The translations under genes were made by a program, and so were the position numbers. This document shows positions 45,727 to 55,240 of a DNA stretch of 64,000 nt, one piece after another (position 1 is the stretch's first letter; the number at the start of each line of letters is the position of its first letter). Under the pieces are notes generated by a model. It had not been told where the DNA came from. It saw nothing but the letters and a program-made list of their open reading frames with translations, and ran no database searches. The stretch is from Pseudoteredinibacter isoporae. Its GTDB lineage: Bacteria; Pseudomonadota; Gammaproteobacteria; Pseudomonadales; Cellvibrionaceae. The stretch lies in assembly GCF_011602085.1 (NCBI RefSeq), contig NZ_JAAONY010000001.1, positions 186,001 through 250,000 of the forward strand. The letters run 5' to 3'.

Positions 45727-46977
45727 ATGTTAGAGTATTGCCTGTTGGCTCTGGCCATACTGGCCCTGTTGGGCATTGTTTTCGAAGACCTTATTCACGT
45801 CAACAAAGCCAAAACCACCCTGTTTTTCGGCTGCCTGTCCTGGCTGATTCTGTTTATCGCCGCCGACACCAAAGAAGCTTCTGCATTGGTTCAGGAGCAA
45901 CTCAATGAAAACCTGTTGGAAATTGCCACACTGTGGTTGTTTCTCATGTCGACCATGACCTTTGTGGCCTATTTAAATGCGAAGGGGTTGATTCAAAACC
46001 TGGTTCAGAAAGTCGTTCCCCAGGAACTCAGCTTGCGAGCGCTGATGTTTATCGTGGCGATGTTTGCCCTGTTGCTCTCAGCCATCTGCGACAACGTTAC
46101 TGCAACTCTGGTCAGCCTGGGTTTGCTGCAGGCTTTCAAACTGGAGAGCAAACAACAGATCAAATTGGCAGCGCTGGTGGTATTTTCCGTAAACTCCGGG
46201 GGCGTTGCATTGATCACTGGGGATGTAACCACCCTGATGATTTTCCTGGATGGTCACTTGAGCATGCAGCAACTGATTGTCTTGTTGATCCCTGCCAGTA
46301 TCAGCGTACTGTTGCTGGCCTTGCTGCTCAGCTTCGGCGCCCAAGGTCGGGTGTCCGCCACTCCGATCGCTGCACATTTTCACAACCTCGATATTATTAT
46401 TGCTGCAATCTTTTTCAGCACCATCGGTGCAACCATGCTGCTCAATTTATTCTACGGCGTGCCGCCAGTGCTGACGTTTCTGAGTGGCCTTTCCCTGATG
46501 TTTCTGGTGGGACGCAGTATTAAAACCGACGCAGAGCAGACTCGCATTCTGGAATACATTCGAGAAATCGAGTACGACACGCTGCTGTTCTTTCTGGGCA
46601 TTCTCTTGCTGGTAGGTATGCTGCAGGAAATTGGTGTGTTACATGATCTGGCCGCACTGTATCGAAACTTTGATCCGCAGTACGCAAATTATGTGGCCGG
46701 TGCTGGGTCCGCTCTGCTGGACAATGTGCCACTGACAGCGGCCCTATTGAAGGCCTCGCCTGAATTGGATACCCAAAACTGGCTGGGGCTGACCTATGCG
46801 GTGGGTGTGGGCGGTTCGCTGCTCGCCATAGGTTCTGCCGCTGGCATTATCGCCATGAGCAAAATTCAGAGCTTGAGCTTTGTGAGTTATCTGCGCTATT
46901 TGCCCGCCCTGAGCTGTGCGTATACAGCGGGTTATGTGATGACACTATTGTTGGCCGAAGTCATGGGGCTTAACTAG
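45727..46977 (+). CDS. nhaD: Na+/H+ antiporter NhaD
   Basis: This 416-residue inner-membrane antiporter of the NhaD type (ion transporter superfamily) exports sodium in exchange for protons. About 11–12 hydrophobic helices are visible. FVAYLNAKGLIQNLV, ALLLSAICDNVTATLVSLGLL, SVNSGGVALITGDVTTLMIF and ALLDNVPLTAALLK are typical, with the paired Asp/Asn motifs of the two inverted halves. The NhaD family is common in marine and salt-tolerant bacteria, consistent with a saline habitat. Confidence 0.92.
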   Translation: MLEYCLLALAILALLGIVFEDLIHVNKAKTTLFFGCLSWLILFIAADTKEASALVQEQLNENLLEIATLWLFLMSTMTFVAYLNAKGLIQNLVQKVVPQELSLRALMFIVAMFALLLSAICDNVTATLVSLGLLQAFKLESKQQIKLAALVVFSVNSGGVALITGDVTTLMIFLDGHLSMQQLIVLLIPASISVLLLALLLSFGAQGRVSATPIAAHFHNLDIIIAAIFFSTIGATMLLNLFYGVPPVLTFLSGLSLMFLVGRSIKTDAEQTRILEYIREIEYDTLLFFLGILLLVGMLQEIGVLHDLAALYRNFDPQYANYVAGAGSALLDNVPLTAALLKASPELDTQNWLGLTYAVGVGGSLLAIGSAAGIIAMSKIQSLSFVSYLRYLPALSCAYTAGYVMTLLLAEVMGLN

Positions 46978-47058
46978 TTATCTATAATGATTGCAATGCT
47001 GATTTAAAACAAACATTGGGAAGGATCGCAAGGCCATAGAGGTTGAGAATCGTACATA

Positions 47059-48102
47059 TCAAGATTCCTTGCGATCTTCCAGGCGCTGGATCATCAAGCG
47101 AATTGCTTTTTTCCGACGACGCATTTTTTCCAATTGCTCGTTCTGATCATCCTTGCCGGTATCAGCTTCAAGTTTGGCCAATTCCTGCTTGAGTTCCTCA
47201 TAGTCGTCTTTTAATTCCTGCAGGGACTGGGCACGTTCAGCCTTATCAAAAACAATGGCTTCCGGCTCGGGCTCTTCACTGACCTTCGCACGGTAACGAG
47301 GTTGGGGGATAAAGCTTTGCTCGCCGACCTGACGTTGATTCATAAAATTCGGCGAAACAATCTCCACACCAGCACCGTGCAAACTGTCCAACATATGCTT
47401 GCGCAATTTACTGCGTGCAGAAAGCAATTGCCGAACATTTTGCAAAAAACCCGCCACACGGTAACAAACGGAGAAATCCCCGAGATCCATGACATACACA
47501 AAGGGCTCTTCCAGACCGGCATCAACAGCCGCTTCTTTTAGCAGTTTTTCAATCGCATGATGGTCCAGCTCGTAACCAAGAGTCACTTCCGCCGTAACCA
47601 CCGTACCGCTCGCATGGACGACCTTAACCGGATTCGCCGCCACATAGACATTGGGGAGCGTCAACAGATCACGATCTTCGGTTTGAATTTCAATATGAAA
47701 TAAATCCTGCTCAGTAACGCGGCCAAAATAATTATTGACCTGAATAAAATCACCGGGCTTGAAGTTTTCCAGAGAACGAATCATCAACCCCGCCATGGCA
47801 TTGGCCGCGATGGTTGTCGAAGACAGCGTTATAATCGCCGTGAGCAACAAACCCAGCATAGTCAACAAATTACCCTGCAGACTGTCACTCACCGGGAGAA
47901 CGATGATGGCACCACACAATGCCACCAGAACCACCAACAAGGTCATCCACTGGCTGCGGTAACGTGCCCCCTCTGATGGCTCACGACCTTTTTTGCTCAG
48001 GTAGAACAGTAAAAGCCCGGCAATGGCCACCACCGCCAACAGTGGCAAAAGCGGCAATAATAAACCGGGAAGTTGGGCTAAAAGCGATTCCAGTTTAGCC
48101 AT
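47059..48102 (-). CDS. MscS-family channel with C-terminal coiled coil
   Basis: This 347-residue membrane protein has hydrophobic helices near residues 10–35, 50–70 and 75–100. A degenerate MscS pore region (LSSTTIAANAMAGLMIRSL) and the beta domain FKPGDFIQVNNYFGRVTEQD follow. The last 60 or so residues are a charged coiled coil (AQSLQELKDDYEELKQELAKLE and on). The pore helix is less glycine/alanine-patterned than in MscS, so gating properties may differ. It stands alone in the minus direction. Confidence 0.88.
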   Translation of the reverse strand: MAKLESLLAQLPGLLLPLLPLLAVVAIAGLLLFYLSKKGREPSEGARYRSQWMTLLVVLVALCGAIIVLPVSDSLQGNLLTMLGLLLTAIITLSSTTIAANAMAGLMIRSLENFKPGDFIQVNNYFGRVTEQDLFHIEIQTEDRDLLTLPNVYVAANPVKVVHASGTVVTAEVTLGYELDHHAIEKLLKEAAVDAGLEEPFVYVMDLGDFSVCYRVAGFLQNVRQLLSARSKLRKHMLDSLHGAGVEIVSPNFMNQRQVGEQSFIPQPRYRAKVSEEPEPEAIVFDKAERAQSLQELKDDYEELKQELAKLEADTGKDDQNEQLEKMRRRKKAIRLMIQRLEDRKES

Positions 48103-48159
48103 AGTCAGATCCTTTTACTGTTTACCCTGTTCTTCATTTCAATGTTCTGAAGAACAATC

Positions 48160-49434
48160 TTATTGTGCCGCTTTGAGCGCTTGATCAATATCGGCAATGA
48201 TGTCGTCAATATGTTCAATACCAATCGACAGACGAACCATTTCTTCACTCACACCCGCCGAGGCCAATTCTTCCGGCGAAAGCTGACGGTGAGTGGTGCT
48301 GGCGGGGTGACAGGCCAGAGACTTGGCATCCCCGATATTTACCAAACGCAAAATCATTTGCAGGGCATCGATAAATTTACCCCCGGCTTCACGGCCACCT
48401 TTAATGCCAAAACTCAAGATACCGGACGCACGACCGCCACAGATTTCCTGACAGTTGACATGATGGGGGCTATCGGCCAAACCGGCATAATTCACCCAAT
48501 TTACTGCTGGATGCTGCTGTAAAAACTCTGCCGCCTTTTGCGCATTCTCACAGTGACGCTCCATACGCAGAGACAAGGTTTCCAGCCCTTGCATGATCAG
48601 GAAAGCGCTGTGAGGAGAAATGGCGGCACCGGTATTGCGCAGGGGCACTACTCGACAACGACCGATGTAGGCCGCTTCTCCCAGGGCCTCGGTATACACC
48701 ACACCATGATAAGAAGGATCAGGAGTGTTCATCACCGGAAAGCGTTCTTTGTGAGCCGCCCAATCGAATTTTCCGGAATCCACAATCGCACCGCCAATTG
48801 TGGTGCCATGACCACCGATGTATTTGGTCAGGGAATGTACAACGATATGCGCACCCAGCTCAAAGGGGCGGCACAGACTTGGGCTGGCCACAGTATTGTC
48901 CACAATTAACGGGACACCATGGGCATTGGCGATATCCGCCCAACGCTTCAAGTTAACAACATTGCCCGCCGGATTACCGATGGATTCGCAAAACAAGGCC
49001 TTGGTATTTTCATCAATCAAGCCTTCAATTGCGTCGAAATTATCTGCATCAACAAAACGCGTTTCGATGCCCTGACGAGGAAAAGTGTGCGCAAATAAAT
49101 TATAAGTACCGCCATATAGCTGTGACGTACTGACAATATTGCTGCCCACTTCCGCAATCGCTTCAATCGCGTATCGAATTGCTGCCATACCCGAGGCCAG
49201 GGCCAAAGCACCAATACCACCTTCCAGAGCCGCCAGACGCTTTTCCAATACGTCAGTGGTCGGGTTCATAATGCGGGTATAAATATTCCCGGGAACTTTC
49301 AGATCAAAGAGATCGGCACCGTGCTGGGTGCTGTCAAAGGTATAGGAAGTGGTTTGGTAAATCGGGGTGGTAGCGGAATTGGTGGTCGGATCGCCTTCGT
49401 ATCCGCCGTGCAATGCTATGGTTTCGGGCTTCAT
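48160..49434 (-). CDS. metY: O-acetylhomoserine sulfhydrylase (MetY-type)
   Basis: This 424-residue PLP enzyme of the Cys/Met metabolism family condenses O-acylhomoserine with sulfide to give homocysteine. It shows MKPETIALHGGYEGDPTT, YTRIMNPTTDVLEKRLAALE, the PLP lysine in VHSLTKYIGGHGTTIGG, LVDNTVASP-type IVDNTVASPSLCRPF and HPASTTHRQLS. Homology to O-succinylhomoserine sulfhydrylase is close, so the acyl group is uncertain. It probably uses the product of MetX encoded 18 kb away. GGAG lies before the ATG. Confidence 0.95.
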   Translation of the reverse strand: MKPETIALHGGYEGDPTTNSATTPIYQTTSYTFDSTQHGADLFDLKVPGNIYTRIMNPTTDVLEKRLAALEGGIGALALASGMAAIRYAIEAIAEVGSNIVSTSQLYGGTYNLFAHTFPRQGIETRFVDADNFDAIEGLIDENTKALFCESIGNPAGNVVNLKRWADIANAHGVPLIVDNTVASPSLCRPFELGAHIVVHSLTKYIGGHGTTIGGAIVDSGKFDWAAHKERFPVMNTPDPSYHGVVYTEALGEAAYIGRCRVVPLRNTGAAISPHSAFLIMQGLETLSLRMERHCENAQKAAEFLQQHPAVNWVNYAGLADSPHHVNCQEICGGRASGILSFGIKGGREAGGKFIDALQMILRLVNIGDAKSLACHPASTTHRQLSPEELASAGVSEEMVRLSIGIEHIDDIIADIDQALKAAQ

Positions 49435-49476
49435 GTAAACTCCATGCTTACTTTTTGTTGGAATAGCCCTCTATTG

Positions 49477-49515
49477 TGATAGCTGCTGCCGCCCTGAGCA
49501 AGAGCGGCAGCAATC
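49477..49515 (-). terminator. Hairpin after the small membrane protein gene
   Basis: An 8-bp perfect core (GCTGCCGC at 49485–49492 with GCGGCAGC at 49504–49511), with TGAT/ATCA outside it, lies just after the stop of the minus-strand gene. There is no T-tract on the minus strand. Confidence 0.4.
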
Positions 49516-49517
49516 AC

Positions 49518-50048
49518 TTACTCGTCTGCCTGGCTTCCCTCAATCCATTTCGCAATGACAAGACCGGCCAACAGCCAACTGATTACGGAATCTACAATCA
49601 TCACCAAAACATACGGGGTCGAGAAATTCATCCAGTTCCAGTATGGGAAATGTCCCACAAAACCGATGATCAGCCCGAGTAAACAGATGTAGCCCAATCG
49701 CTGGCCATAGGACAGGCCATGGGTCATGCGCAGCGCCATCACCACCAGAAAGGCCGAGATGATGTAACACAGTAAGCCCACACCCAACGTGACCGGCATA
49801 TTGAGATGATATTCCGGGACAATACTGGCGAACATGGACGCGCCGCCTTCCTTAAAGCCTTCTTCCTCAAAGGGCAAAAAGTAGATGCCGGCTTCCGGGG
49901 CCTGGGCTTTAATGCTGGCTTCCATGGCCGCTTCATCGCTGAACCTGTGGGATACATCCTGATGCCAGGATAAAACCGTCCAGGAGACAAAGCCCCAGAA
50001 GAACATAATGATGCCAGCCACAACGCTGGCCATAAGAACTTTTTTCAT
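49518..50048 (-). CDS. Unknown four-helix membrane protein
   Basis: I do not recognise this 176-residue protein. The start at 50048 has GGAG seven bases upstream. It has an N-terminal helix (VLMASVVAGIIMFFWGFVSW) and a roughly 65-residue, probably periplasmic segment with FLPFEEEGFKEGGASMFAS. Three more helices (LGVGLLCYIISAFLVVMAL, LGYICLLGLIIGFVGHF, YVLVMIVDSVISWLLAGLVI) complete it. It lies between metY and ubiD without an obvious operon partner. Confidence 0.8.
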   Translation of the reverse strand: MKKVLMASVVAGIIMFFWGFVSWTVLSWHQDVSHRFSDEAAMEASIKAQAPEAGIYFLPFEEEGFKEGGASMFASIVPEYHLNMPVTLGVGLLCYIISAFLVVMALRMTHGLSYGQRLGYICLLGLIIGFVGHFPYWNWMNFSTPYVLVMIVDSVISWLLAGLVIAKWIEGSQADE

Positions 50049-50248
50049 CACTAAACTCCGCTTCTTGTTATTGTTAAACGGTCACCATGAAACTGTGGTG
50101 GGTCGCACCGTATCGCAAAGAGTCATAAATGCCTGAATATGAATCTAGGGCGCCTCTGAATAATGCGTCTTTGTTCAGAGCCACCTTAGTCAAACCTTAA
50201 CAGGACTGGCTTTCATGTTAAAGTTAGCTTTTTTACTGCGGAAGCCCA

Positions 50249-51742
50249 ATGAAATACAAAGATTTGCGCGATTTTATCAAGCTGCTCGAAAAACGTGGCG
50301 AGCTGAAGCGCATCACCGTCCCCGTAGACCCCAAGCTGGAAATGACCGAAATCTGCGATCGCACCCTGCGCGCTGGTGGTCCAGCGCTGTTGTTTGAAAA
50401 CCCCAAAGGTTCTGACATCCCGGTTCTGGCCAATCTTTTTGGCACGCCTGAGCGCGTTGCCTTGGGCATGGGCGAAGAAAGCGTCGAAGCGCTTCGGGAA
50501 GTGGGCAAATTGCTTGCCTTTTTAAAAGAACCCGAACCACCGAAAGGTTTAAAAGACGCCTGGAGCAAAATGCCCATCTTTAAAAAGGTGCTCAATATGG
50601 GCCCCAAAGTGCTCAGCAAGGCGCCCTGTCAGGAAGTGATCAAACGCGGTGAAGATGTCAATCTTGATGAGATTCCTATTCAAACTTGTTGGCCGGGCGA
50701 CGCGGCACCTTTGATCACCTGGCCACTGGTGATTACTCGCGGTCCCAACAAAGAACGACAAAACCTCGGCATTTACCGCATGCAGAAGCTGGGTAAAAAC
50801 CGACTGATCATGCGCTGGTTGAGCCATCGTGGGGGCGCTTTGGACTTTCGCGAGTGGCAGGAACAGCATCCCTGTGAGCCCTTTCCTGTCAGCGTTGCAC
50901 TGGGCGCCGACCCGGCCACCATTCTTGGTGCGGTGACGCCGGTCCCGGACACATTGAGTGAATACGCCTTTGCCGGTTTACTGCGCGACGATAAAACGGA
51001 AGTCTGCCAGTCCACCAGCAATAATCTTCAAGTGCCCGCCAGCGCCGAGTTTGTACTCGAAGGGTTTATCTACCCGGATGATATGGCCGACGAAGGCCCT
51101 TACGGTGACCACACCGGCTACTACAATGAAGTGGATCGTTTTCCGGTGTTCACGGTAGAAACCATCACACATCGCAAGCAACCGATTTATCACAGCACCT
51201 ACACCGGAAGACCGCCCGATGAACCCGCTGTTTTGGGTGTGGCACTGAATGAAGTGTTCGTGCCTATTTTACAAAAACAATTCCCGGAAATTGTAGATTT
51301 CTACTTGCCTCCCGAAGGCTGCTCCTACCGTCTTGCGGTGGTGACGATGAAGAAACAATATCCCGGTCATGCCAAGCGTGTCATGATGGGCGTTTGGTCT
51401 TTCCTTCGCCAGTTTATGTACACAAAGTTTGTGATTGTAACTGACGATGACGTTAATGCCCGCGACTGGAAGGATGTCATCTGGGCAATCACCACTCGTA
51501 TGGACCCGGCCCGCGACACCACTATGGTGGAAAACACACCCATCGACTATCTGGATTTTGCGTCACCGGTTTCCGGTCTGGGCTCCAAAATGGGAATGGA
51601 TGCCACGAATAAATGGCCCGGGGAAACTGATCGTGAGTGGGGCGAGGCAATCACCATGGATCAGGCCGTAAAAGATAAAGTGGATGAACTCTGGGATCAG
51701 CTGGGCATTGAGCTGCCGGAGAAAGATAATAAACTGATTTAA
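50249..51742 (+). CDS. ubiD: UbiD 3-octaprenyl-4-hydroxybenzoate decarboxylase
   Basis: This 497-residue prenylated-FMN-dependent decarboxylase acts in ubiquinone synthesis. It begins [20 protein letters not shown] and contains [35 protein letters not shown], the catalytic-region motifs EFVLEGFI and [14 protein letters not shown], and TSTYTG-like [17 protein letters not shown]. No ubiX flavin prenyltransferase gene is in the window. Upstream, CTCTGAA/TTCAGAG (50154–50180) forms a small inverted repeat. A strong bidirectional terminator follows. Confidence 0.96.
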   Translation: MKYKDLRDFIKLLEKRGELKRITVPVDPKLEMTEICDRTLRAGGPALLFENPKGSDIPVLANLFGTPERVALGMGEESVEALREVGKLLAFLKEPEPPKGLKDAWSKMPIFKKVLNMGPKVLSKAPCQEVIKRGEDVNLDEIPIQTCWPGDAAPLITWPLVITRGPNKERQNLGIYRMQKLGKNRLIMRWLSHRGGALDFREWQEQHPCEPFPVSVALGADPATILGAVTPVPDTLSEYAFAGLLRDDKTEVCQSTSNNLQVPASAEFVLEGFIYPDDMADEGPYGDHTGYYNEVDRFPVFTVETITHRKQPIYHSTYTGRPPDEPAVLGVALNEVFVPILQKQFPEIVDFYLPPEGCSYRLAVVTMKKQYPGHAKRVMMGVWSFLRQFMYTKFVIVTDDDVNARDWKDVIWAITTRMDPARDTTMVENTPIDYLDFASPVSGLGSKMGMDATNKWPGETDREWGEAITMDQAVKDKVDELWDQLGIELPEKDNKLI

Positions 51743-51751
51743 CGCAGAAAC

Positions 51752-51787
51752 AAAAATCTTGCGGCCTGAATAAACCGCAAGATTTTT
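51752..51787. terminator. Bidirectional terminator between ubiD and hemY
   Basis: A 13-bp perfect stem (AAAAATCTTGCGG with CCGCAAGATTTTT, 10-nt loop) carries A- and T-tracts on both flanks. It should stop both ubiD (plus) and the hem operon (minus), which converge here. Confidence 0.88.
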
Positions 51788-51789
51788 AT

Positions 51790-51828
51790 AAAGGTATTAA
51801 GCAAAGGTATTAAGCAAAGACATTAAGC
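51790..51828. repeat. Three tandem 13-bp repeats over the hemY stop
   Basis: The unit AAAGGTATTAAGC occurs twice perfectly and once with two changes (AAAGACATTAAGC). The last copy contains the hemY stop codon (51823–51825), and each copy carries the same TTA (TAA on the minus strand). The array lies directly beside the bidirectional terminator. Confidence 0.9.
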
Positions 51829-53073
51829 CGGCTTGGGCAGCGGCAACTTCGACTGAACATTCGCAGCGCTTTTTAAACCCTGCTGATAGTATTGCGTACT
51901 GAGTTCATGCTCGCCCATGGCGGCCAACAGACGGCCCAATTCAGCACAAGCTTCCGGACCAGGCTTCTGTTTGATTGAACTCTGATAATACTCCTTGGCC
52001 TTACCCCAAAGTTCATTGCGCAAACTCAAACGCGCCAGGCTCAACAGCAAAGCCGAATCGGCAGGACGTTGTTTCAGCCAGTTTTCGGCCTGAATCAGTT
52101 GGCGATCCAAATCTTCACCTGCAACCAGACCGTAGAGGGTAATCAACTCATCCTGCCAGTCTTTCTGCAAGTGACGGCGCAGCAGATTTTCGGCAATGGC
52201 ATCGCCATCGTAGCGACGCAATTGCTGCACATATGCGGCAACCATGGCTGGACGTTTCTTCACGTCTTTTGGCAAGTCTTCCCAAACTTCCTGCAAACGC
52301 GCGATGGCGTTTTTGGTTTGCATGCGACTGGCCTGCTCACCGGCCAAATCAATCAACGCCAGATACAAGGTGTCCGAGAGCGCAAGGCGTTCTTCTTCGC
52401 TACCCACTTTATTGCGATTCAATTCGGGCAGCAAGCGCTCCAGAGATTCCCAATCTTCCAGTTCGGTGTACACATTGCGTAAATATTCCAACACCAAAAC
52501 ATTGCGCGGCGAGATCTTGCGTGCTTTTTCAAGCGTTGCTACGCACTTTTCATAGTTTTTGGCGGAGAACTGAATGCGGGCCTGGGTAATAATAATCGCC
52601 AGGCTGTCTTCGGACGCAACCTCTTCCGCTTTGAGCAACAGCTCATTGGCCTGGGTTTCATCACCCAGCTCGTGGGCACTGCGAGCTGCAGCCAGATAGT
52701 TTAGTACCGGTGCTTGAACATTATGTGCAGACTTCAAAAGATCTTTACGAGCGGCTTTGAAATCACCCTCGATAAATTCAACTAAGCCTTTTTCCGTGCG
52801 CTTTTGGGCAGCGGCGGCACTGCCGAAGAGAATAAAGCCGGTGCTCTTTTTAACAAGATTAACGCTACCTCTGGTTAACCTTATCACCAACCAAACCAGA
52901 AAAATAACGACAAAAGACAGTATAAATGCAGCCCAAAAGCTCATCTCAACACTGTAATCACCATAAGCTATCAGCACATAACCACTGTCGTGCTGAACAA
53001 GATAATCCAAGCCAACAACCGTACCAATAATCGCAAAGATAATAAGCAGCTTGCGCTTCCAACGAATTCTCAT
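51823..53073 (-). CDS. hemY: HemY, TPR protein of haem operon
   Basis: This inner-membrane protein of 416 residues has two N-terminal helices (LLIIFAIIGTVVGLDYLV and WAAFILSFVVIFLVWLVI) and a C-terminal array of TPR-like helical repeats (LLKAEEVASEDSLAIIITQA and similar). It is the enterobacterial/pseudomonad HemY, not protoporphyrinogen oxidase. The role in haem synthesis is structural or regulatory and not well defined. The start at 53073 has GGAGG upstream and lies 1 bp after the hemX stop, so translation is coupled. Confidence 0.92.
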   Translation of the reverse strand: MRIRWKRKLLIIFAIIGTVVGLDYLVQHDSGYVLIAYGDYSVEMSFWAAFILSFVVIFLVWLVIRLTRGSVNLVKKSTGFILFGSAAAAQKRTEKGLVEFIEGDFKAARKDLLKSAHNVQAPVLNYLAAARSAHELGDETQANELLLKAEEVASEDSLAIIITQARIQFSAKNYEKCVATLEKARKISPRNVLVLEYLRNVYTELEDWESLERLLPELNRNKVGSEEERLALSDTLYLALIDLAGEQASRMQTKNAIARLQEVWEDLPKDVKKRPAMVAAYVQQLRRYDGDAIAENLLRRHLQKDWQDELITLYGLVAGEDLDRQLIQAENWLKQRPADSALLLSLARLSLRNELWGKAKEYYQSSIKQKPGPEACAELGRLLAAMGEHELSTQYYQQGLKSAANVQSKLPLPKPA

Positions 53074-53074
53074 A

Positions 53075-54352
53075 TTACGCCTCCTCAGTCGCACTGGACT
53101 GTGGAGCTTGAGGTTGAGTAGATTTCACCTTATGTAAACGTTCAATGTAAACTCTTAACTGTTCGAGCGATGACGTGATATCAGGGAGAGGCACAACAAC
53201 TTCTTGGCTTTCCAACTCATCCAGCTCAGCAATAAATGCTTCGATTTGACTGTTGGGTGGAAACTGAGTTTGCAGCCATTCTCGCGCCTGTTGAATAGAC
53301 GTTTCGTAAATAACGTTTTCTTCTCTGAGCATTGCCAATTGAGCGCGCTCAATCATAAAACGCAGATTCAATTTCACATAAGCTTGAGCTTCAGGAGGCA
53401 GCAGTTTATTAACAGGTTGATTTCTGCGTATTTCTACAAAGTGCATTAAGTAGTCGAATACATTTGTCGCCACATCCTCAACGCGATGTTGCCAAGTGAC
53501 GTTATCAGGCAATTCAGACTCTTTAACAGAAACGTCTCTTTCAGCCATCGGCGTACGCTTCGGTAAGGTCGGCAAGTTATCAATCTGTTTTGCCAAACCC
53601 GCCATACGCAAAAACAAACCATCGCGATCGACTTTAGGCGCAAGCTTTAAGGCTGCCAGATCTTCGCCAATGGCCTGGCGAATCGGGAACAAATCAACGT
53701 CATCCATTTCCGCAAGAATCTTGTCGGCGGTTTCCAACAAACCCTGGGCACCTTTGGTAGCACGCTCAGTCAGCAAACGCTGATTGGCCAGTCGCAACAG
53801 ATACTCGGCTTCGGCCAACAACCAATCATCACGGCTGGTTGAGGAGATGCTGATTAATCGTTTGTTGTGAGCATCCAGGCGCTGATGAACAGCCTGAAGG
53901 GAATCCTGTACCGTTTGGGCGACTTCATCAGTACCCGCAACCGAGGCTGTTACCGTTTGTTGCTCACTTTGCAATTGCTGCAGTTTTTGTGACTGGCTTT
54001 CAATCAGAGCGGACATTTCAGCTTGTCGACTTTTGTCCTGCTGCCAAAACTGCCAGCCGAAATAACCGCCAGCGCCAACGGCGCCACACAGCAATAAAAC
54101 GATTAGCCAGATAAAAAAGCCCGCGCCGGAGCGTTTTTCCTTTGCCGCAGGCTGCTGAGATTTTTTACTCTCGCTGCTGGCCGGCTTAGCCTTCTTCGCT
54201 TCGGCGTCTTTTTTCTCGGGCTGAGATTCTTTTGGGGGCTGAGGCTCTTTCTTCTCGGGCTCGGACGGTTTATTTTCCAGCTCTGGCTGTTTGTCCTCAG
54301 CCTTGGCCTTGTCATCGGCCGGCAATTGTTCTTTGTTGTCTGTATTGCTCAT
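53075..54352 (-). CDS. hemX: HemX, membrane protein of haem operon
   Basis: This 425-residue protein has a highly charged, Lys/Glu/Pro-rich cytoplasmic N-terminus (about 1–75), one membrane helix (about 77–100, FFIWLIVLLLCGAVGAGGYF), a coiled coil (about 105–160) and a HemX domain with DDWLLAEAEYLLRLANQRLL and DNLPTLPKRTPMAE. It is often labelled uroporphyrinogen-III methyltransferase, but no SAM-binding motif is visible, so enzymatic activity is unlikely. It lies between hemD and hemY. GGAG precedes the ATG. Confidence 0.92.
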   Translation of the reverse strand: MSNTDNKEQLPADDKAKAEDKQPELENKPSEPEKKEPQPPKESQPEKKDAEAKKAKPASSESKKSQQPAAKEKRSGAGFFIWLIVLLLCGAVGAGGYFGWQFWQQDKSRQAEMSALIESQSQKLQQLQSEQQTVTASVAGTDEVAQTVQDSLQAVHQRLDAHNKRLISISSTSRDDWLLAEAEYLLRLANQRLLTERATKGAQGLLETADKILAEMDDVDLFPIRQAIGEDLAALKLAPKVDRDGLFLRMAGLAKQIDNLPTLPKRTPMAERDVSVKESELPDNVTWQHRVEDVATNVFDYLMHFVEIRRNQPVNKLLPPEAQAYVKLNLRFMIERAQLAMLREENVIYETSIQQAREWLQTQFPPNSQIEAFIAELDELESQEVVVPLPDITSSLEQLRVYIERLHKVKSTQPQAPQSSATEEA

Positions 54353-54408
54353 GTGAACTCCATTTGTGCAAGGTCACCCTAGCAGCGGGGTTTTAAAAAT
54401 AATTCTCT

Positions 54409-55209
54409 TTATGTCGGCTGTTGAGCAGCGAGTTGCTGCAATACCGTTAACATGGCTGGCTCACCAGCGTTACTGGCGGCGTGAACCCTGTCAAAACCCA
54501 GGCCTGTGGCCAGTTCAGCCACACGCTGGCTTGGGCAAATCAATTCATCGTGTTTCCAGGAGGTCAATCCAGCCTTCTGAATCCCCTGGTGCAAATTTTC
54601 CAGAGACTCACCACTGTGCACCATTATCACTCGGCGACCGTCGCTTTTTGCAAAGGGACTTGCCGCCAAAGCCTCTGGCAAACCCTCGGGACAAGCGCGA
54701 CGGTACAACTCGCAATAGTCTACTGTAGCACCTCTTTCACGTAATGCTCGGGCCAGGGTCTCTCTGCCGCCCTGCCCTCGAAAAATCAGTACCTTTTTAT
54801 CGCTTAACTCCTGCAACGCTGGCAACGCCAGAAGCGCTTCGCTGTCCATGGCACCTTCGGCCTGGGCCATTTCTGCAAACCCCATATTCGCTGCCGCTTC
54901 AGCCGTTGCCGCGCCGATGGCTAAATACTGTTGCCCCATGGGGAGCTGCGGCCAGTATTGATCAATCCATGACTCTGCGTATTTGACGGCGTTTTGGCTG
55001 ATAAAGATGACGTAGGGGTAGTGATCAAAGTCCAAAATCCGGGATTTGATCGCCGCCACGGCCTGGGGTTCGTCCAACGCAATGATCTGCATACAGGGCA
55101 CATGGAAAAGCTGCCCCCCTGCCAACTCAATTCGTTGGGGCAGCGACGAAGCGGCGCCCCGAGGTCGACATAAGAGCACATCCAGGCCAGTAAAGTTCAT
55201 TGTGCTCAT
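54409..55209 (-). CDS. hemD: Uroporphyrinogen-III synthase
   Basis: This 266-residue enzyme closes and inverts ring D of hydroxymethylbilane to give uroporphyrinogen III. The family is poorly conserved. Visible features are LCRPRGAASSLPQRIELAGG, YPYVIFISQNAVKYA, YLAIGAATAEAAANMGF, VLIFRGQGGRETLARALRERG and YRRACPEG. The start may be the ATG at 55209 or the one at 55200; no ribosome-binding site decides. It follows hemC by 31 bp. Confidence 0.93.
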   Translation of the reverse strand: MSTMNFTGLDVLLCRPRGAASSLPQRIELAGGQLFHVPCMQIIALDEPQAVAAIKSRILDFDHYPYVIFISQNAVKYAESWIDQYWPQLPMGQQYLAIGAATAEAAANMGFAEMAQAEGAMDSEALLALPALQELSDKKVLIFRGQGGRETLARALRERGATVDYCELYRRACPEGLPEALAASPFAKSDGRRVIMVHSGESLENLHQGIQKAGLTSWKHDELICPSQRVAELATGLGFDRVHAASNAGEPAMLTVLQQLAAQQPT

Positions 55210-55240
55210 TACCTTTAAACCTAAGCTGAATTAGGCCGGG

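Noticed and set aside
53075-54352. Functional uroporphyrinogen-III C-methyltransferase
   Set aside because: The common label for HemX; no SAM-binding or methyltransferase motif can be seen.
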